Source of the DNA: Alkalibacterium putridalgicola
GTDB lineage: Bacteria > Bacillota > Bacilli > Lactobacillales > Carnobacteriaceae_A
Assembly: GCF_900109825.1 (NCBI RefSeq)
Contig: NZ_FOBL01000016.1
Span: 1 to 60,718 of the forward strand
Reading direction: 5' to 3'
Length of the DNA stretch: 60,718 nucleotides
Shown one piece after another: positions 1 through 8,094 of this stretch. The stretch's first letter is position 1; every line of letters starts with the position of its first letter. Made by a program: the position numbers and the translations under genes. Below the pieces are notes generated by a model that was given only the letters and a program-made list of their open reading frames with translations, made no database searches and was not told the DNA's origin.

Positions 1-549
1 TCTGAGTTTATAGGCAATGATCGATCCGTCATACAGGTCTTTAATGGCACTAAGATAGGCTTTTTGGCCGTCACCATAATGGAGATGGGTGATGTCTGTG
101 ACCCACTTCTCGTTAGGTTTATCAGCTTCAAATTCACGGTTCAGATGATTCTCTTCGATATTTTTGTAGCTGGTTCGTGTGCAGTATCCGTTAGAACGTC
201 GAATATAAGACTTTAATCCCATTTGAATCATGAGGCGACGTACACGTTTCTTATTGTACCGCTTGGTCTTCGAGGCACGATTTAAATCGATTGTGAGGCG
301 ACGATATCCAAAGATGCCGTTATAGTGATAAAAACGTTCTTTTATCCACGACATCAATCGTTCCGTTTCCTCTTCCCACCGAGAAGGAGTATGGTTCAAC
401 CATTTATAGTAGCCGGATCGAGAGACGTCTATGATGTTACAGAGCATAAGAATAGAAACATCCGTTTCTTTATTATATTCATAGATAGCCTGAAACTCGT
501 TCAGGCAGGATCCTGACCGCGCCGATTCCTCCTTTCGATAAGTTTTAAC
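1..549 (-). CDS. IS3-family transposase OrfB, partial, made as OrfAB fusion by -1 frameshift
   Basis: Partial DDE transposase (rve integrase core) whose 3' end lies beyond position 1. Reading the minus strand in the frame with codons at 549, 546 and so on gives an open frame with the HTH_21-like pattern YHYNGIFGYRRL, followed by the start of the catalytic core KPNEKWVTDITHL, where the first D of the DDE triad is in VTDIT. There is no obvious independent start codon with a good ribosome site. The frame is entered by -1 slippage on A AAA AAG at 555-549, the usual IS3 arrangement. The remaining catalytic D and E residues are off the edge, so intactness cannot be judged. Confidence 0.88.
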
Positions 550-1205
550 TTTTTTATCAAACCGTTCTCCGCTTCCAAATACTCATTTCTCTGTTTTAAT
601 CTTTTCACCTCAAGCTGAAGTTCTTCTTCTTCAGTCAACGTTTCCTTTGATTCTAAAGAACGCCCACGGCGGTCTTTAAGTGCTTCTGGTCCACCATTTT
701 TGTACTTGCGTACCCATTGATAGACTTGTTGATACGAAACATTGTATTCTGCTTCGGCTTTATGATAATTCTGATCATTTGCAATGGTGAATTGTGCAAT
801 CTCAATTCGTTCTTTCCATGTTGTTTTGCGCCCTGTATTCATTTTCTGACTTCCTCTACTAGTAGATTTAAATCCCTTTCCACTAGTATAAAGCTTAATC
901 CATTTTCTTAAAACCGAACTGGACGAGATGTTGAACGTATCACAAGTCGATTCTAATCCCGCAGATGTATTTAGGTAGTGTTCAACTGCTTTTGTTTTCA
1001 CTTCATCCGAATAGACTTTCCACCCTCTGGATTCTTTTAACCCTTCAATGCCGTTGGCATTATATTTCCTAATCCAGCTTTTAAGTGCCGATTTACTTAT
1101 CCCTTCATTCTTTATTAGAGAATTAATTGAACATCTTTCTTCCAGTATCGCGATGACCATCTCATATCGTTCATTTAAATTATGTGATGTAGTTCTTTTT
1201 GACAT
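501..1205 (-). CDS. IS3-family transposase OrfA, helix-turn-helix protein
   Basis: 234 aa, the regulatory and DNA-binding half of an IS150-type transposase. Three helix-turn-helix units of the HTH_28/HTH_29 type can be seen at about residues 12-50, 62-110 and 130-180, which is longer than many IS3 OrfA proteins. A leucine-zipper-like helix at about 195-220 is expected to promote multimer formation. The start ATG at 1205 has AAGAGGAG upstream. Near the 3' end (minus strand 555-549) the heptamer A AAA AAG lies in the frame expected for -1 slippage into the transposase frame, so OrfA is also the N-terminus of an OrfAB fusion. Confidence 0.9.
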   Translation of the reverse strand: MSKRTTSHNLNERYEMVIAILEERCSINSLIKNEGISKSALKSWIRKYNANGIEGLKESRGWKVYSDEVKTKAVEHYLNTSAGLESTCDTFNISSSSVLRKWIKLYTSGKGFKSTSRGSQKMNTGRKTTWKERIEIAQFTIANDQNYHKAEAEYNVSYQQVYQWVRKYKNGGPEALKDRRGRSLESKETLTEEEELQLEVKRLKQRNEYLEAENGLIKKLKLIERRNRRGQDPA

Positions 1206-1213
1206 GACAAAAA

Positions 1214-1268
1214 CTCCTCTTATAGTGTCAGAGAATTTTTATTATTTCTCTGTCTACTATAAGGGGAG
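1214..1268 (-). promoter_or_regulatory. Inverted repeat in IS leader that can bury the orfA ribosome binding site
   Basis: Arms at 1246-1268 and 1214-1235 are inverted complements with one mismatch and a small bulge (about 19 paired bases). The orfA ribosome site AAGAGGAG lies in the inner arm. Transcripts entering from outside the IS would contain both arms and could hide that site, while a transcript starting inside the element would lack the outer arm. This type of protection from incoming transcription is known for several IS elements; its use here is inference. Confidence 0.6.
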
Positions 1269-1270
1269 CA

Positions 1271-1469
1271 TATCATTCTAACAGGGTTGCTATTTTCATT
1301 ATTTATTGAGGTGGTGCAATTTTCTATTCCAATGGGGCGTTCCGCAGACATTGATGATTTAATATTAAACACTATTGGAGCATTTTTAGGCTACATAATT
1401 TGGAAAATCCTCATTTCTATATTTCCCAGTATTTCATTATCAAAGGGAACATCAAAAGGTCATATGTAA
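1271..1469 (+). pseudogene. vanZ-like gene, 3' remnant truncated by the IS
   Basis: The open frame runs straight out of the IS end (His-Ile-Ile-Leu at 1269 onward) and has no start of its own. It encodes the C-terminal half of a VanZ-family membrane protein: the conserved SLFIEVVQF helix, the GRSADIDDLILNTIGA block and a final transmembrane helix are all present. VanZ proteins are small membrane proteins, one of which gives low-level teicoplanin resistance; most have no known role. The 5' part should lie on the other side of the IS, outside the window. The imperfect hairpin at about 1471-1511 and the terminator at 1528 follow it. Confidence 0.75.
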
Positions 1470-1527
1470 TATTCTTCTTGTTGTGCTAACGGATGTGTTA
1501 GTTCAAGAAGAAATACTAAACAAAAGT

Positions 1528-1566
1528 ACAAAACGCTTAGAGTTCTCTAAGCGTTTTGTTTGTTTT
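1528..1566 (+). terminator. Rho-independent terminator after the vanZ remnant
   Basis: A perfect stem of about 14 bp (arms 1528-1541 and 1546-1559, loop of 4) is followed by a T-rich tract. It sits between the vanZ remnant and the convergent gene fragment on the minus strand. It could act both ways, although the T-run is better on the plus strand. Confidence 0.85.
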
Positions 1567-1577
1567 TTAAGAACTAA

Positions 1578-2150
1578 TTACTGCATATAAATAATGTCTT
1601 TTATATTGAACTTCTTCTTCGTTAATCCTAACCGCTGAGCAGCGGTTCCACTGCCCCCATCAGATGTGTAAGAAAAGCAGAAGTTATAATAGGTCCGAAG
1701 AATTGTTAGAGCCATTTGAGCATATTTCGGATTGAAATTGGAGTAGATATAGCTTTTCCCGTCTCCACGAGCAGTTGTTAATGGTCTTTCTAAGATTGAT
1801 AATCGTCTACGAATATGCTGAATGAATGTGTTTGCTGCATTGTCGTTGACATTTAAGATTAGCTTCGAAATGTCTTTGGATTCGAAAGAGGATAGATTAG
1901 TTTTACAATCTACTGAACAAAACCCTCTATCAATCGTTGCTAACGGGTGTTGAATTGGGGTATCTGCATAGACTAGTTTAGTCCCTACCTGCTTGTGAAA
2001 CTTATGATACTCAAACAATTCACTCAATTTATAATAAGCTAGCTTCCTTAACGATTTCGTGTTGTGTCCTCGAAAAATCCCCCAGTTTATTAAATCAGCA
2101 CCAGCTTCAATAAATTCTTCACGAGCCTGTTTCCTTGTTTTCGTATTGAT
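1578..2150 (-). pseudogene. Fragment of an insertion-element-type protein, 5' end missing
   Basis: From TAA at 2153 on the minus strand an uninterrupted frame of about 190 codons runs to a stop at 1578. It starts INTKTRKQAREEFIEAG and contains ATIDRGFCSVDC, a block ending ARGDGKSYIYSNFNPK and a C-terminus RLGLTKKKFNIKDIIY. I associate this pattern, from memory and with moderate certainty, with proteins annotated as insertion-element or transposase-like in Lactobacillales. There is no ATG or ribosome site at the 5' end (only an internal TTG at 2027), so it is most likely the remainder of a longer gene. It supports the view that 1-2.2 kb is a landing area for mobile DNA. Confidence 0.5.
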
Positions 2151-2153
2151 TTA

Positions 2154-2199
2154 ACAATAAAAAAATGAGTACCAATTATATTGTTAATTGGTACTCATT
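2154..2199 (-). terminator. Terminator of the mevalonate operon (minus strand)
   Basis: A 15-bp perfect stem (arms 2164-2178 and 2185-2199, loop tattgt) is followed on the minus strand by a run of T. It lies about 70 bp beyond the stop of the HEYGH gene, the last gene of the mevalonate operon. Confidence 0.8.
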
Positions 2200-2269
2200 A
2201 TACGGTGTTGATTTATATTTTCTACTCGAAAACCGAACCCGTTAGATTAAGATCATGACTGTTTTTTTG

Positions 2270-2773
2270 TCAATGTGTAATGGACGGTTCCTTTAAGATC
2301 CACTCACCAAGAGTATTTGCCCAAGCTTCTGTCCAGCAGAAAGAATAAGGCACACCATAACGCTTGCGAAGATCCCTGTATCGTTTCGTACGGGCCCATG
2401 ACCAGGAAACGGTCCCTATGATAAGAAGGTAAAATGGACCGAGCATCAGGGACTGATAGGTATGACCGTATTCATGCACGGATATCCGGTCACACTGTTC
2501 TTTAAGCAGCTGTCTGCTGTACTTTCTGCGTTTAAGCAAGTCCGGGTCTTCCTCATTGGGCGTAAAGATAAACAGGCCGAGAGAGATTCCGTTAAAGGAG
2601 GACCATTTTGTGCGGATGCACCCATGAAAAAAATCGTGAGGCGAATGAAAATAGTAAAGAAACAGAACAAGACCGGCCAGTGACTGGATGCCTCCCCATG
2701 TCAGCTGAAGGATGACGTAGAGTGGCAGCCAGATATATGTGAATAGATGCGTGGTGTTTTTAGGATTATTCAT
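2270..2773 (-). CDS. Membrane protein with HEYGH metallopeptidase-like motif
   Basis: 167 aa, no gene name known to me. A hydrophobic segment lies at about residues 14-42 and another at about 111-127. Between them is a cytoplasmic-looking stretch ending in HEYGH at residues 100-104, which fits the HExxH zinc-binding signature of small gluzincin-like peptidases. Glu149 (in TEAWAN) is placed where a third ligand could be. A ribosome site GAAGG precedes the ATG at 2773. It is the last gene after fni (44-bp gap, same strand, before the operon terminator), so it is probably co-transcribed with isoprenoid genes. A peptidase role is inference; the motif could also survive in a non-catalytic protein. 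Confidence 0.75.
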   Translation of the reverse strand: MNNPKNTTHLFTYIWLPLYVILQLTWGGIQSLAGLVLFLYYFHSPHDFFHGCIRTKWSSFNGISLGLFIFTPNEEDPDLLKRRKYSRQLLKEQCDRISVHEYGHTYQSLMLGPFYLLIIGTVSWSWARTKRYRDLRKRYGVPYSFCWTEAWANTLGEWILKEPSITH

Positions 2774-2817
2774 GATCAGCCTTCTTTATATGCGTGTTCT
2801 GGAGTCGCAGAGTACAG

Positions 2818-3879
2818 TTATCTGCTGTTTGATCTGAATGCATAACGGCGTTTATCTATATTCCGGGCGTCACACCATTCCGCCGTCTCTCCGGCAATGA
2901 TCAGATCCGTCTGTTTTAAATCACTGACAGATGTGGCACCCAGCAAGGTCATGATGCGTTTTATTTCTTCTTTCCAGTTAGTCAAAGCCATTATAGCTTC
3001 ATCCACATCATCCAGTGCCATGTGCATGATCTGACTGGATAGACCACTGACAGATGCACCAAGTGCCAAAGCTTTGACGATTTCCATTGGACGTCTGATC
3101 CCGCCGGATGCGATGATGGAAGCTTGACTGACACTTTCCTGTGCTTCAAGCAGAGATACCGCAGTCGACTGTCCCCACGCTTCTAAGTCGTCCAGTTTGA
3201 AATCTTTTCTACGGTAATTTTCTATCTGAGCAAAATTCGTCCCGCCTTTTCCACTGATGTCGATAAGGCTTACACCGATCGATTCCAGCAATTCGACCGT
3301 TTCTCTGGACATGCCAAAGCCGACTTCTTTCACAATAACGGGTACCCCTAACCCCTCAACGATAGACTGTACATTATCTATCCACTCTGAAAATTCGCGG
3401 TCACCTTCAGGCATGACGATTTCCTGCGGAGCATTTAAATGAATTTGAAGAGCATCGGCATCAAGCAGATCAACGGCTCGTTTGGCATTTTCCAGACCGT
3501 GTCCGGCACCTAGATTGGCAAATACCAGCCCATTAGGATTTGTCTGACGGACGATTCGGAAGGTATCAGCTTGAGACGGATCTTTGAGTGCTGCACTGAC
3601 TGATCCCGTAGCCATCGCAAGGTCCGTTTCTCTCGCGATCAAAGCGAGCTTTTCATTGACTTTACCGGTCCACGCACTGCCACCAGACATTGCATTGATG
3701 AAAAAGGGAGAGGAAAAATGTAGACCCTCTAAAGTAACGTTCAGAGAGATATCTTTCACATCACATTGAGGGAAAGAATGGTGAACGAAGGAGACATCTT
3801 TAAAAGAGGAATCTCCTTTGTCATAAAATTTTTCGGATAACGAGACATGTTCATTTTTTCGGTTATTGGTTTTCGGCAT
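2818..3879 (-). CDS. fni: Type 2 isopentenyl-diphosphate delta-isomerase
   Basis: About 353 aa, FMN- and NADPH-dependent TIM-barrel enzyme that interconverts IPP and DMAPP, the last step before polyprenyl synthesis. Recognisable blocks include RKNEHV near the N-terminus, the INAMSGGS loop, LGAGHG, QIHLNAPQEIVMPEGDR, VIVKEVGFGMS and the FMN phosphate-binding ISGKGGTNF and ASGGIRRP segments. I place the start at the ATG at 3879, which has CTGGAG upstream; an in-frame TTG at 3903 overlaps the mvaK2 stop but adds a non-conserved N-terminus. It follows mvaK2 in the mevalonate operon. Confidence 0.95.
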   Translation of the reverse strand: MPKTNNRKNEHVSLSEKFYDKGDSSFKDVSFVHHSFPQCDVKDISLNVTLEGLHFSSPFFINAMSGGSAWTGKVNEKLALIARETDLAMATGSVSAALKDPSQADTFRIVRQTNPNGLVFANLGAGHGLENAKRAVDLLDADALQIHLNAPQEIVMPEGDREFSEWIDNVQSIVEGLGVPVIVKEVGFGMSRETVELLESIGVSLIDISGKGGTNFAQIENYRRKDFKLDDLEAWGQSTAVSLLEAQESVSQASIIASGGIRRPMEIVKALALGASVSGLSSQIMHMALDDVDEAIMALTNWKEEIKRIMTLLGATSVSDLKQTDLIIAGETAEWCDARNIDKRRYAFRSNSR

Positions 3880-3899
3880 AAGGCACACTCCAGACTTTG

Positions 3900-4976
3900 T
3901 CAATTATGTTTATCATACACGGTAAGAGACAGCGGTTCAATATGACTCGCCCGCCACTCTGAAAAGATGTGCTTTTTCTGCTGGGGGGTCCCAACTAAGG
4001 CGATACCACAGTCCCCACCACCGGCTCCAGATGTTTTAGCAGCTGCTCCATTTTTTTCTGCAATACTATTGAGGCGGGCGAGCAGCGATGTTTCCAGAAC
4101 GATCTCTTTTGCTTGGCTCATCTTAAGCAGGAGCTCACGGTTGTGACGCACAGCATCTTTTATCTGATCACTTTCATCCGTTTTGATTCCTTTTATCAGA
4201 TCTGCCACGCAGGCCTTACTTTCATTTAAAAAAGCCTGGTAACTTATCTTCTCACGCTCCTGATGGACCGAAGTGACATAGGATTCTGTGGAGGCGGGAT
4301 GGCCGGTCCAGCCAACGAGAAGCTGAAGAGATGACGGGGCAGGCAAGCGCTCGATCCTAAGTTCCGGCCATGGCTGTCCGATCAGAGCAGAGAGGGTGAC
4401 TTGATCCAGCTGCTTCTCTATCCAGTGCTTGTCCGGGCTGGAGTAAGCGATCCAGCCTGTGTAAGCCGCTGCCGCTAGATCTCCCAGCGAACCTCTGCTT
4501 TTTAAGGAGACATGAACGGCAGCAGCGAGTTTAAATACTTTTTCATCACTGAGCGTAATGCCATCAGACTCCAGTATAGCTTTTGCTGCGGCGACTGTCA
4601 CTGCACCGCTGGACCCCAGCCCGTATTTCCTGCCGTCCGGGCTGTCCAAAGTGCTTTCTATGACCAAGTCATAATAAGGGAGAGCACAACCTTGTTCAAT
4701 TAAGTAGCGTTCGGTTATTTCCATTGTTTTTAAAAGGATATCAGCTTTTTCATTCGTCCCTTCAAGCATTATCCGTTGACCGTTGCGCCGCCACTGCAGT
4801 ATATCGTCAGAAAGAGACGGGGAAGTGATTGTTCCGGAGGGCCCATTGGATGGGGAGACCGAAACAGTAATGAACCGGTCAACAGCGACGATGACAGCGG
4901 GATATCCGGGCTCGACAACGGCATATTCACCGGCAATAAAAAGTTTTCCTGGTGCTTTGTTTTGTGTCTGCTTCAT
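3900..4976 (-). CDS. mvaK2: Phosphomevalonate kinase
   Basis: 358 aa GHMP-family kinase that phosphorylates mevalonate 5-phosphate to the diphosphate in the cytosol. The N-terminal PGKLFIAGEYAVVEPGYPA, the ATP-binding loop GLGSSGAVTVAAAKA (about residues 120-134) and the C-terminal KTSGAGGGDCGIAL are the three GHMP motifs. The length suits the Gram-positive family. It lies between mvaD (21-bp gap) and fni, in the order mvaK1-mvaD-mvaK2-fni common in lactic acid bacteria and staphylococci. Confidence 0.95.
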   Translation of the reverse strand: MKQTQNKAPGKLFIAGEYAVVEPGYPAVIVAVDRFITVSVSPSNGPSGTITSPSLSDDILQWRRNGQRIMLEGTNEKADILLKTMEITERYLIEQGCALPYYDLVIESTLDSPDGRKYGLGSSGAVTVAAAKAILESDGITLSDEKVFKLAAAVHVSLKSRGSLGDLAAAAYTGWIAYSSPDKHWIEKQLDQVTLSALIGQPWPELRIERLPAPSSLQLLVGWTGHPASTESYVTSVHQEREKISYQAFLNESKACVADLIKGIKTDESDQIKDAVRHNRELLLKMSQAKEIVLETSLLARLNSIAEKNGAAAKTSGAGGGDCGIALVGTPQQKKHIFSEWRASHIEPLSLTVYDKHN

Positions 4977-4997
4977 TTCGTCACCTTTCCCTTGTGA

Positions 4998-5978
4998 TCA
5001 AAGCTCCGGGCCCGTCACTACGTGAAGTGCGGGGCCGGGTCTCGCTGCAATAAGCTGCGATCCAGTGAAGTCACTAAGTAAATGTGTCCTTATTTCCTCA
5101 AGCTGGGACTGTCTGCAGATAAGTTTGACATTTGGCCCGGCATCCATAGTGAAATATACGGAATAACCTTGTTCCCGCAGGGCTCTAACTGAATCCATTG
5201 CTTTCAAGCTGTCAGGAGACCAGTAGGTAAAGGGCGGTTTTGCCCCCAGTGTCGTGGCGTGCATTTTTAAGGCATTCTGTTCTGCGATGACGCCGACTTT
5301 ATCAATGTCCTGTTTCTTGATAGCCTGTTTCATAGCGTTCAAATCTTCGTCCAGGGAATCCAGCCAGCCCTGATAAAAAGGAGACGTCCGGACAGTCCGC
5401 GACATGCCCTCGCGGCTCGACACGTCTTTTTTCTTGTCGCTCACCACAATGAACAGCATGCCTATGTCCCAGTCCGCATCGTCTACCGGCACAGCAAAGG
5501 AGGTCTCGTCGCTTGACCCTTTCTGCCATTCAGCGAAGCCGCCGTATATGCTCCGTGAGGCCGATCCTGAACCTCTGCGGGCCAGTCTGGAAAGTTCGAC
5601 TGAAGACAGTTCCAGACCAGCCGCCAGACTGGCTGCACCGGCCAGTGCGGCCAGTCCTGAGGCTGAAGAGGCCAGACCGGCAGCTGTCGGTACGTGATTA
5701 TAGCTTTCAACTTTCGCTTTTGACCTGATTCCTGCTTTTTCTCTCACTAGATCCAGAACGGTTTTTACTTTTTTCAGCGCTGTAAAATCCTGCAGCATGT
5801 CATCCAGATACAGTTCATCGGCTGTCAGCGCGTCATCGAATGTGACGCGTGTATCGGTATAGAAAGCGTCCAGTGTTAAAGAAAGCGAATTGTTCATTGG
5901 GATGATCAGATCCTCGTCCTTCTTGCCCCAGTATTTGATCAAGGCGATATTTGTGTGTGCGCGTACCCAGTTACTCAT
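4998..5978 (-). CDS. mvaD: Diphosphomevalonate decarboxylase
   Basis: 326 aa GHMP-fold enzyme that uses ATP to decarboxylate mevalonate diphosphate to isopentenyl diphosphate. The N-terminus contains HTNIALIKYWGK, the ATP loop is TAAGLASSASGLAALA (about residues 96-111), the RRGSGSASRSIYGGFAEW block follows, and YFTMDAGPNVKL is the conserved C-terminal segment with the catalytic-region Asp. Its start overlaps the mvaK1 stop by 8 bp, indicating translational coupling. Confidence 0.96.
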   Translation of the reverse strand: MSNWVRAHTNIALIKYWGKKDEDLIIPMNNSLSLTLDAFYTDTRVTFDDALTADELYLDDMLQDFTALKKVKTVLDLVREKAGIRSKAKVESYNHVPTAAGLASSASGLAALAGAASLAAGLELSSVELSRLARRGSGSASRSIYGGFAEWQKGSSDETSFAVPVDDADWDIGMLFIVVSDKKKDVSSREGMSRTVRTSPFYQGWLDSLDEDLNAMKQAIKKQDIDKVGVIAEQNALKMHATTLGAKPPFTYWSPDSLKAMDSVRALREQGYSVYFTMDAGPNVKLICRQSQLEEIRTHLLSDFTGSQLIAARPGPALHVVTGPEL

Positions 5979-6924
5979 TGTTATCTTCTCCTAACGCATG
6001 GATCCAGGTATTGACAGCTCCCTGTTCCAAAAGTTTGTCTGCGATGATTTTTGCCTTTTGTTCTGATTGAGCCAGAGCGATCATGCAGCCGCCCCGGCCT
6101 CCCCCGGTCAACTTAGCGCCTAATGCGCCAGACTGGATGGCCGTCTCGACAAGATGATCCAGTGTGTCGTCACTTACTGTTAACTTCTGCAGCATGCTAT
6201 GTGCCTGAGTCAGCAGCCTGCCTAAATGTTCCAGAGCATTATGGGCAAGAGCATCTTTTGCCTGCAGGGTAAGCTGACCGATGGTTCTGATCGTCTCCAT
6301 CGTCTGTTCTGGTTGTTTTTCAACGCATCGCGCCACGTCAGCAACCGATTCGCCAGTCCGACCTTTGACCCCAGTGTCTGCAGCGATCAGATAACCGGTC
6401 AAATGAATAGAAAGTGCTTCAAACGTGCTGCCTTTTCTATAGAAGACGGGGAACTCGCTGCTTGTTACTCGGGCATCTATACCGCTGGGATTCCCATGTG
6501 CGATTTTCTCGGAAATATCGACATAATAGAGAAGTCGCTCTTTATCCAGTGGCGTATTGAAATAATTGAAAAGTGCTCGAACGAATGCATTTGCAACGGC
6601 TGCACTCGAACCCATACCTCTCTCAGCTGGGATACAACTGGTTATGGTGATGGATAAATTTTCCACAGGCTGATCTAAGTCATGGCCGATCGTTTCAAGT
6701 AATAGTTTTATATTTGCGAGCACGTCGGGGGCTTCGTTCAAGGGTCCCGAGTAATAGCTCGATGCAATCCTGGCGGGTGTTTCTGTTTTAGTTATCTTCA
6801 CCATTACAGGTGCAGCTTTAAAAGGAAAAGCGATCGCCGGTTCACCATAAACAACGGCGTGTTCGCCGATGAGAATGATTTTACCGTGTGCCTTTCCTGT
6901 CGCGCTTTTGTTTAAAGTCTTCAT
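5971..6924 (-). CDS. mvaK1: Mevalonate kinase
   Basis: About 317 aa, first gene of the operon, phosphorylates mevalonate. GHMP motifs are GKIILIGEHAVVYGEPAIAF, PAERGMGSSAAVANAF and KLTGGGRGGCMIAL. I start it at the ATG at 6924 (MKTLNKSATGKAHGK) because GAGGTG lies 5 bases upstream; a longer reading to 6963 has no good ribosome site. HMG-CoA synthase and reductase, needed upstream in the pathway, are not in this window. The 226-bp space to coaA is the divergent promoter region; on the minus strand it contains TTGACA at about 7078-7073. Confidence 0.95.
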   Translation of the reverse strand: MKTLNKSATGKAHGKIILIGEHAVVYGEPAIAFPFKAAPVMVKITKTETPARIASSYYSGPLNEAPDVLANIKLLLETIGHDLDQPVENLSITITSCIPAERGMGSSAAVANAFVRALFNYFNTPLDKERLLYYVDISEKIAHGNPSGIDARVTSSEFPVFYRKGSTFEALSIHLTGYLIAADTGVKGRTGESVADVARCVEKQPEQTMETIRTIGQLTLQAKDALAHNALEHLGRLLTQAHSMLQKLTVSDDTLDHLVETAIQSGALGAKLTGGGRGGCMIALAQSEQKAKIIADKLLEQGAVNTWIHALGEDNNE

Positions 6925-7150
6925 AGAGTCACCTCGAGATGTATAGTTTATATGTATGGTCAAACGGTTAATTAAGAAAACGGCTATTCATAATAAGGAC
7001 AGAATCATCCTGTTTTCTATTTTATCATAACAGGGGCACTTAAAGATTCGTTAAAGATTAATCCTCCAAGTTTGTCAATGAGTATTGTGAAAGCGGATAG
7101 AGATTTGGTAAACTGTGTAAGATAAATACGATGAGAGCGGAGGTAACCGC

Positions 7151-8074
7151 ATGAAAGAATCTGATTCCTTTTATATAATCAACCGCGAAGAGTGGAAAGA
7201 GTTAAATAAAAACAAAAAAATGATGCTGACAGACACGGAAGTGGAAGCATTGCGTTCTTTAAACGACAACGTTTCTGTTATGGATGTGAAAGAAATTTAT
7301 CTGCCTATCCTTGAGATCCTGAATAAATATATCAAGCACTACCATGAAAGACAAGATGAAATAAAACGCTTTTTAAGCAAGCCGCACAAGAAAGATCCCT
7401 ACATCATCGGGATAGCCGGAAGTGTGGCTGTGGGAAAAAGCACTCTGGCCCGTTTTCTCCAGGCAATGATGGCACGTGCCTATCCGGATCAGAAAGTCAG
7501 TCTCATCACGACGGACGGTTTCCTTTATCCCAATGAAGTCTTGAAAGAACGTGGCATCCTGAACCGTAAAGGCTTTCCTGAAAGTTATGACATGCACCGT
7601 CTCATCAGTTTCATGGGTGACGTCAAAAGCGGCAGAAGGAACATCGAAGTGCCGCTCTATTCCCACCGTCTATACAATATCGTTCCAGATAAATTTGAAA
7701 TCATCGACCAGCCTGATATTCTGATCGTTGAAGGGATCAATGTGCTGCAGCTACCGACCAATGAAAAAATCTTTGTCAGCGATTTTTTCGATTTCAGCTT
7801 TTATGTGGATGCAGAACCAGCCAAGATCGAGAACTGGTATCTTGAGCGGTTCGGGCTGCTGCTGAAAACGGCCTTCACGGATCCTTCGAACTATTACTAT
7901 CCATATGCCATTGGAGATAAGAAAGAAGCCTTCGAGATGGCACGCGGTGTATGGAAAAAAGTCAACCTGAAGAATCTGGAAGAATTCATCCTGCCAACCC
8001 GTTTTCGGGCGGATATGATCCTGCACAAAACCACCGATCACTTTATCGATCAGCTGCTGCTGAAAAAACATTGA
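7151..8074 (+). CDS. coaA: Type I pantothenate kinase
   Basis: 307 aa, phosphorylates pantothenate with ATP, the first and usually controlling step of coenzyme A synthesis. The P-loop GSVAVGKST is at about residues 91-99; ITTDGFLYPN and GFPESYDMHRL are conserved substrate-side blocks of the bacterial type I (CoaA) family. The ATG follows GGAGGT (in gcggaggtaaccgc). The gene is divergent from mvaK1. A possible promoter is TTGTGA (7085-7090) with an 18-base spacer to TAAACT (7109-7114). Confidence 0.95.
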   Translation: MKESDSFYIINREEWKELNKNKKMMLTDTEVEALRSLNDNVSVMDVKEIYLPILEILNKYIKHYHERQDEIKRFLSKPHKKDPYIIGIAGSVAVGKSTLARFLQAMMARAYPDQKVSLITTDGFLYPNEVLKERGILNRKGFPESYDMHRLISFMGDVKSGRRNIEVPLYSHRLYNIVPDKFEIIDQPDILIVEGINVLQLPTNEKIFVSDFFDFSFYVDAEPAKIENWYLERFGLLLKTAFTDPSNYYYPYAIGDKKEAFEMARGVWKKVNLKNLEEFILPTRFRADMILHKTTDHFIDQLLLKKH

Positions 8075-8094
8075 TCAGTTTGAGGGGGATTAAA

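Larger units (their letters stand above)
1..1270 (-). mobile_element. IS3-family (IS150-like) insertion sequence, left part outside window
   Basis: The element is read on the minus strand. Its orfA-side end lies at 1270, where the minus strand begins TGCTCCCC, giving the TG...CA termini typical of IS3 elements. It carries orfA (501-1205) and the first ~183 codons of a DDE transposase frame that leaves the window. Directly right of 1270 the sequence becomes coding for the C-terminal half of a VanZ-like protein, so the element has interrupted that gene. The other end and the target duplication cannot be seen. Confidence 0.9.

Noticed and set aside
3880-3903. TTG start for fni overlapping the mvaK2 stop
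   Set aside because: Would add a non-conserved N-terminus; the ATG at 3879 has its own ribosome site.
7087-7100. cre-like sequence upstream of coaA (tgaaagcggataga)
   Set aside because: Too many departures from the consensus in the 3' half to support a CcpA site.
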